Positions 6,243 through 8,770 of a stretch of DNA of 8,770 nucleotides are shown piece after piece. The DNA is from an uncultured Mollicutes bacterium (lineage in GTDB: Bacteria > Bacillota_I > Bacilli_A > RFN20 > CAG-826). Both the position numbers and the translations under genes were made by a program. Location: positions 1 through 8,770 of the forward strand of contig URTN01000024.1 of the NCBI GenBank assembly GCA_900550795.1, in the 5' to 3' direction. Each line of letters opens with the position of its first letter. Position 1 is the first letter of the stretch. Under the pieces are notes generated by a model. That model had not been told where the DNA came from. It saw nothing but the letters and a program-made list of their open reading frames with translations, and searched no databases.

Positions 6243-8117
6243 TTATTCCTTGCTAATGGCCTTGAAACGGCAGCTAGCCATACAAGAACCGCACTTGATA
6301 CATTTACTTTGATCAATTTGATATGGCTCTTTGCCTGGGACGCCATGTATACAAGATACTGGGCAGTTTCTAGCACACAAGGAACATTTCTTACATAGAT
6401 TTGGATCAATGACATAACGCATGAGCTTCTTGCAAACATGGGCTGGGCATTTCTTTTCCTTGACATGGGCTTCATATTCTTCTGGGAAGTTGACCATTGT
6501 TGAAAGAATTGGGTTAGCGGCTGTTTGTCCTAAAGCACATAGCGCACCATTTTTAATGATGGTAGCAAGATATTTCATGTCTTCTAGAGTTTGCTCGGTA
6601 GCAGTTCCGTTTGTAACGCTAGTAAGCATTTCATATAGACGCTTTGTACCAATACGGCAATGTGAACATTTTCCACAAGATTCATTGCAGATGAAGTCCA
6701 TATAAAAATGGGCAACGTCAACCATGCAGTTATCTTCATCCATGACAATGGCACCGCCACTACCCATCATTGAGCCTTTGGCGACTAATGAATCATAATC
6801 GATCGGGGTATCTAAATCCTTTTCGGTAAGGCAGCCACCGCTAGGTCCACCAGTTTGGATAGCCTTGAATTTCTTATTGTTTGGAATTCCTCCTCCGATA
6901 TCGAATACTAGAGTCCTTAATGTAGTTCCCATTGGGACTTCGACTAGACCGACATTATTTACTTTGCCACCAAGGGCAAATACTTTTGTACCTTTGGAGG
7001 TTTCAGTACCCATCTTGGCATATTCACTAGCACCAACTCTAATGATATAGGCGATTTGGGCCAAGGTTTCGACATTATTGACACAAGTTGGCTTGCCCCA
7101 TAATCCCTTGATTGCAGGGAATGGAGGTCTTGGGCGAGGCATGCCTCTTTTGCCTTCGATAGAATTTAATAAAGCAGTTTCTTCGCCACAAACAAAGGCA
7201 CCAGCACCTAATCTAAGGTGGGCCCTAAAGCTAAAGTCAGTTCCAAGGATATGGTCTCCAAGAAGCCCAACTTTCTCCATGTCTTCGATTGCTCTTTGAA
7301 GCCTTTCGACTGCAACTGGATATTCGGCACGGACATAGAAATAACCTTCGCTAGCACCGAAAGCATAACCAGCTATCATCATGCCTTCGATGACTTCAAA
7401 TGGATTTCCTTCTAATATCGAACGGTCCATGAAGGCACCTGGGTCGCCTTCATCACCATTGCAGACTATATATTTTTGATCAGCTTGCACATTAGCAGCA
7501 AATTGCCATTTTCTTCCAGTAGGGAAACCAGCTCCTCCCCTACCTCTTAACCCACTAGCAAGTACTTCATCGATTACTTGTTGAGGAGTCATGGTTGTAA
7601 GGACTTTCTTTAAAGCCTTAAAGCCATCATATCCTAAAGACTCTTCTAGATAATCAGGATTAATCAAAGAGCAGCCATGCAAGGCAACTCTAACTTGCTT
7701 CTTATAGAAGTTGATGTCATCTTGTCTAACAACCTTTTCATGGGTGACTGGGTCGACATAGAGAAGGTTCTCGCAAATCTTTCCACCGATTAAATCATCT
7801 TCGACGATTTGCTTGACATCACTTACCTTAACGGCACGGTAAAGGGTATCCTCTGGGAATATTTTGACAAAAGGACCTTGGGAGCAAAAACCAAAGCAGC
7901 CAACATGGTTGACACTTACTTTGTCTTCTAATCCTTTTTCCTTTACCAAACGTTTTAATTCTTCGATAATATCTGCAGAAGCATTGGCTAAGCAACCAGT
8001 ACCGCCACAAACGACAACGGCTCTTTTTCCGTTCGTGCCTTTAATCTTGGCTTCAAATTCGGCACTATATTTATCAATGCAATTTTGCAAACATTCAGGG
8101 CTAGTAATCTTATTCAT
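6243..8117 (-). CDS. hydB: NuoF-like flavoprotein subunit of the [FeFe] hydrogenase (HydB type)
   Basis: This 624-residue subunit carries FMN and the NAD(H) site and routes electrons between NADH, possibly ferredoxin, and HydA. Its length and layout match Thermotoga HydB. There is an N-terminal thioredoxin-like [2Fe-2S] domain (C37, C42, C74, C78). The 51-kDa-type FMN/NADH core shows GLRGRGGAGFPTGRKW (189-204), CNGDEGDPGAFMDR (219-232) and GAGAFVCGEETALLNSIEG (304-322). An SLBB-like segment (about 378-470) leads to a [4Fe-4S] site at ESCGKCSHCRIGT (C481, C484, C487 plus C527). Two C-terminal ferredoxin motifs (C575/578/581/585 and C606/609/612/616) complete it; complex I NuoF lacks the first and last parts. 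C557, H560 and C562 in a short linker may bind a metal. The gene starts 5 bases after the hydC stop, with AAAGGAA unusually close to the ATG, so translational coupling to hydC is likely. Family members include both bifurcating and purely NADH-dependent enzymes, and sequence alone does not separate them. Confidence 0.94.
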   Translation of the reverse strand: MNKITSPECLQNCIDKYSAEFEAKIKGTNGKRAVVVCGGTGCLANASADIIEELKRLVKEKGLEDKVSVNHVGCFGFCSQGPFVKIFPEDTLYRAVKVSDVKQIVEDDLIGGKICENLLYVDPVTHEKVVRQDDINFYKKQVRVALHGCSLINPDYLEESLGYDGFKALKKVLTTMTPQQVIDEVLASGLRGRGGAGFPTGRKWQFAANVQADQKYIVCNGDEGDPGAFMDRSILEGNPFEVIEGMMIAGYAFGASEGYFYVRAEYPVAVERLQRAIEDMEKVGLLGDHILGTDFSFRAHLRLGAGAFVCGEETALLNSIEGKRGMPRPRPPFPAIKGLWGKPTCVNNVETLAQIAYIIRVGASEYAKMGTETSKGTKVFALGGKVNNVGLVEVPMGTTLRTLVFDIGGGIPNNKKFKAIQTGGPSGGCLTEKDLDTPIDYDSLVAKGSMMGSGGAIVMDEDNCMVDVAHFYMDFICNESCGKCSHCRIGTKRLYEMLTSVTNGTATEQTLEDMKYLATIIKNGALCALGQTAANPILSTMVNFPEEYEAHVKEKKCPAHVCKKLMRYVIDPNLCKKCSLCARNCPVSCIHGVPGKEPYQIDQSKCIKCGSCMASCRFKAISKE

Positions 8118-8122
8118 TTCCT

Positions 8123-8611
8123 TTATTTCCCTTCCGCGTCTAGCTTTCTATATTCTTCAATGATCTTTCCTACTTGGTCAGGGGTGACTTTTGGATAGAC
8201 CTTGCCATTGATTGACATGGCTGGGGCTAAAGCGCAAGCGCCGATACAGCGGACGGCTTCGATAGTAAATAAGCCATCTTCTGTAGTTTCTCCTGGCCCA
8301 ATGCCTAGCATGGCGGAGAATTTATCAACAACAGCTTGGGAATTCTTTACATAGCAAGCAGTCCCTAAGCAAATGCCTAAAACGTATTTTCCCTTTGGCT
8401 TTAAGGAGAAATAAGAATAGAAAGAAACTACTCCATAAATCTCTGCAACAGGGATACCGGTGCAAGAAGATACGACTTCCTGTATTTCAAGTGGGATATA
8501 TCCATATTTCTTTTGGATATCCGAAAGAATCATCATTAAAGGAGAAGGTTCGTCTTTATGGGCATCACAAATAGACTTAACCCCTTCTATAACTTCTTTT
8601 TTTATTGGCAT
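8123..8611 (-). CDS. hydC: NuoE-like [2Fe-2S] subunit of the [FeFe] hydrogenase (HydC type)
   Basis: This 162-residue subunit is the first gene of the operon and the small electron-carrying partner of HydB, homologous to the 24-kDa (NuoE) subunit of complex I. An N-terminal helical bundle (about 1-65, including ILSDIQKKYGYIP and IYGVVSFYSYF) leads to a thioredoxin-fold [2Fe-2S] domain. Its ligands follow the family spacing: C81 and C86 in CLGTACYVK, C122 and C126 in RCIGACALAP. Length is normal for the family. I chose ATG at 8611, which has GGAGG 5 bases upstream. An in-frame TTG at 8623 overlaps that ribosome binding site and is an unlikely start. Together with HydB and HydA it would form the soluble heterotrimer. 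The gene order hydC-hydB-hydA is the same as in Thermotoga. Confidence 0.94.
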   Translation of the reverse strand: MPIKKEVIEGVKSICDAHKDEPSPLMMILSDIQKKYGYIPLEIQEVVSSCTGIPVAEIYGVVSFYSYFSLKPKGKYVLGICLGTACYVKNSQAVVDKFSAMLGIGPGETTEDGLFTIEAVRCIGACALAPAMSINGKVYPKVTPDQVGKIIEEYRKLDAEGK

Positions 8612-8615
8612 ATTT

Positions 8616-8621
8616 ACCTCC
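8616..8621 (-). promoter_or_regulatory. Ribosome binding site deciding the hydC start
   Basis: GGAGGT on the minus strand, with GGAGG ending 5 bases before the ATG at 8611. The upstream in-frame TTG (8623-8621) shares a base with this site, so the longer reading frame is not the translated one. Confidence 0.8.
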
Positions 8622-8623
8622 AA

Positions 8624-8639
8624 GGGCTATAAATAGCCC
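8624..8639 (-). promoter_or_regulatory. Perfect inverted repeat in the hydrogenase operon leader
   Basis: GGGCTATTTATAGCCC reads as two 7-base arms (GGGCTAT and ATAGCCC) around TT. In RNA this would be a 6-bp stem with a TTTA loop. It lies between the predicted transcription start (about 8645) and the ribosome binding site (8621-8616), so it would sit at the very 5' end of the mRNA. No T-run follows, so it is not a simple terminator. It may stabilise the mRNA, modulate ribosome access, or act as a DNA operator just downstream of the promoter. Confidence 0.6.
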
Positions 8640-8651
8640 GTTGACTTAGTA

Positions 8652-8680
8652 ATTGTAGGAAAACAAATTACCTTTTTCAA
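8652..8680 (-). promoter_or_regulatory. Sigma-A-type promoter of the hydCBA operon
   Basis: On the minus strand, TTGAAA (8680-8675, five of six to the -35 consensus) is followed after exactly 17 bp by TACAAT (8657-8652, five of six to the -10 consensus). Transcription would start near 8645, giving a leader of about 34 bases before the hydC ATG. No other hexamer pair in the 159-base region upstream of hydC is nearly as good. Confidence 0.7.
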
Positions 8681-8690
8681 TTAAACTATC

Positions 8691-8763
8691 AATTTACCGA
8701 TATAATAAGGATAGTAAACATTTTCGGTTATTTTGTTTGTTAACTTAACTTAATCGGTAATTT
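8691..8763. promoter_or_regulatory. Operator-like ACCGA/TCGGT repeats upstream of the hydrogenase promoter
   Basis: Three copies of one short motif lie upstream of the -35 box. On the plus strand they are TTTACCGAT (8693-8701), TTTCGGTTA (8722-8730) and AATCGGTAATT (8752-8762). The last two are in the same orientation exactly 30 bp apart, close to three helical turns; the first is inverted. Between them is GTTAACTTAAC (8739-8749 or so), itself an inverted repeat. Clustered, phased repeats upstream of a promoter suggest binding sites for a regulator, but chance cannot be excluded in AT-rich DNA. The rest of this upstream region shows no gene. Confidence 0.35.
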
Positions 8764-8770
8764 TAATAAC

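Noticed and set aside
4423..8611. Part of respiratory complex I (nuoE-nuoF-nuoG)
   Set aside because: The third gene has all three H-cluster motifs and a hydrogenase C-terminus, and the NuoF-like gene has extra N- and C-terminal iron-sulfur domains. No membrane subunits are present.
136..8611. Mycoplasma-type code with TGA read as Trp
   Set aside because: All eight genes read through in full with the standard code and no in-frame TGA, and the Trp codons I checked are TGG. The absence of TGA stops among eight genes is not enough evidence by itself.
4369..8680. Hydrogenase operon as a recent horizontal insertion or mobile element
   Set aside because: No transposase, integrase, tRNA junction or flanking repeats are visible, and general base composition looks like that of the neighbouring housekeeping genes.
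8701..8706. Plus-strand TATAAT as a promoter for a divergent gene
   Set aside because: The possible -35 boxes at 16-19 bp (CAATTA, TCAATT, TTCAAT) are poor, there is no extended -10, and the downstream gene would be outside the window.

Overview
The window carries eight protein genes, all on the minus strand, packed into two transcription blocks. The moderately AT-rich DNA, strong AAGGAGG-type ribosome binding sites, short gaps and the cysS / rlmB / sigH-like neighbourhood point to a low-GC Gram-positive anaerobe of the Firmicutes. A fast-evolving Bacilli, Erysipelotrichales or RF39-like gut lineage is plausible, but this is an inference and the window holds no taxonomic marker such as rRNA. 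Seven genes stop at TAA, one at TAG and none at TGA. The Trp codons checked are TGG, so the standard code is sufficient.

Block 1 (about 8680 to 4376) is a complete three-gene operon, hydC-hydB-hydA, for a soluble trimeric [FeFe] hydrogenase of the Thermotoga HydABC / NADH-dependent type. HydC is a NuoE-like [2Fe-2S] subunit. HydB is a NuoF-like flavoprotein with extra iron-sulfur domains. HydA is the H-cluster subunit with a chain of iron-sulfur domains. A good sigma-A-type promoter (TTGAAA, 17 bp, TACAAT) precedes it, followed by a short leader with a perfect hairpin just before the ribosome binding site. A GNRA-loop hairpin with a T-run ends the operon. Upstream of the promoter lie repeated ACCGA/TCGGT motifs that may be operators. 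Electrons would pass between NAD(H), possibly ferredoxin, and protons, so fermentative reductant leaves as H2. The HydEFG maturases needed for the H-cluster are not in the window.

Block 2 (4369 to 136) is a compact run of five genes: a Gph-like HAD phosphatase, cysS, an mgtC-family membrane protein, an rlmB-like 23S rRNA 2'-O-methyltransferase, and a strongly diverged SigH-like sigma-70-family protein. This resembles the classical Firmicutes order cysS-mrnC-rlmB-yacP-sigH, but an mgtC gene sits where mrnC is expected and yacP is absent. For three genes (hydC, cysS, sigma-like) the longest reading frame opens at a TTG, but ribosome binding site spacing favours an ATG slightly downstream, and the coordinates here use those ATGs.

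I found no tRNA, rRNA, CRISPR array, insertion sequence or clear transfer boundary. No stretch over 300 bases lacks a gene: the two ends (1-135 and 8612-8770) are non-coding or regulatory. I see no convincing wholly new system. The points most worth a second look are the divergent sigma factor, the TSCSPGW variant of the H-cluster motif, and the regulatory architecture of the hydrogenase promoter.
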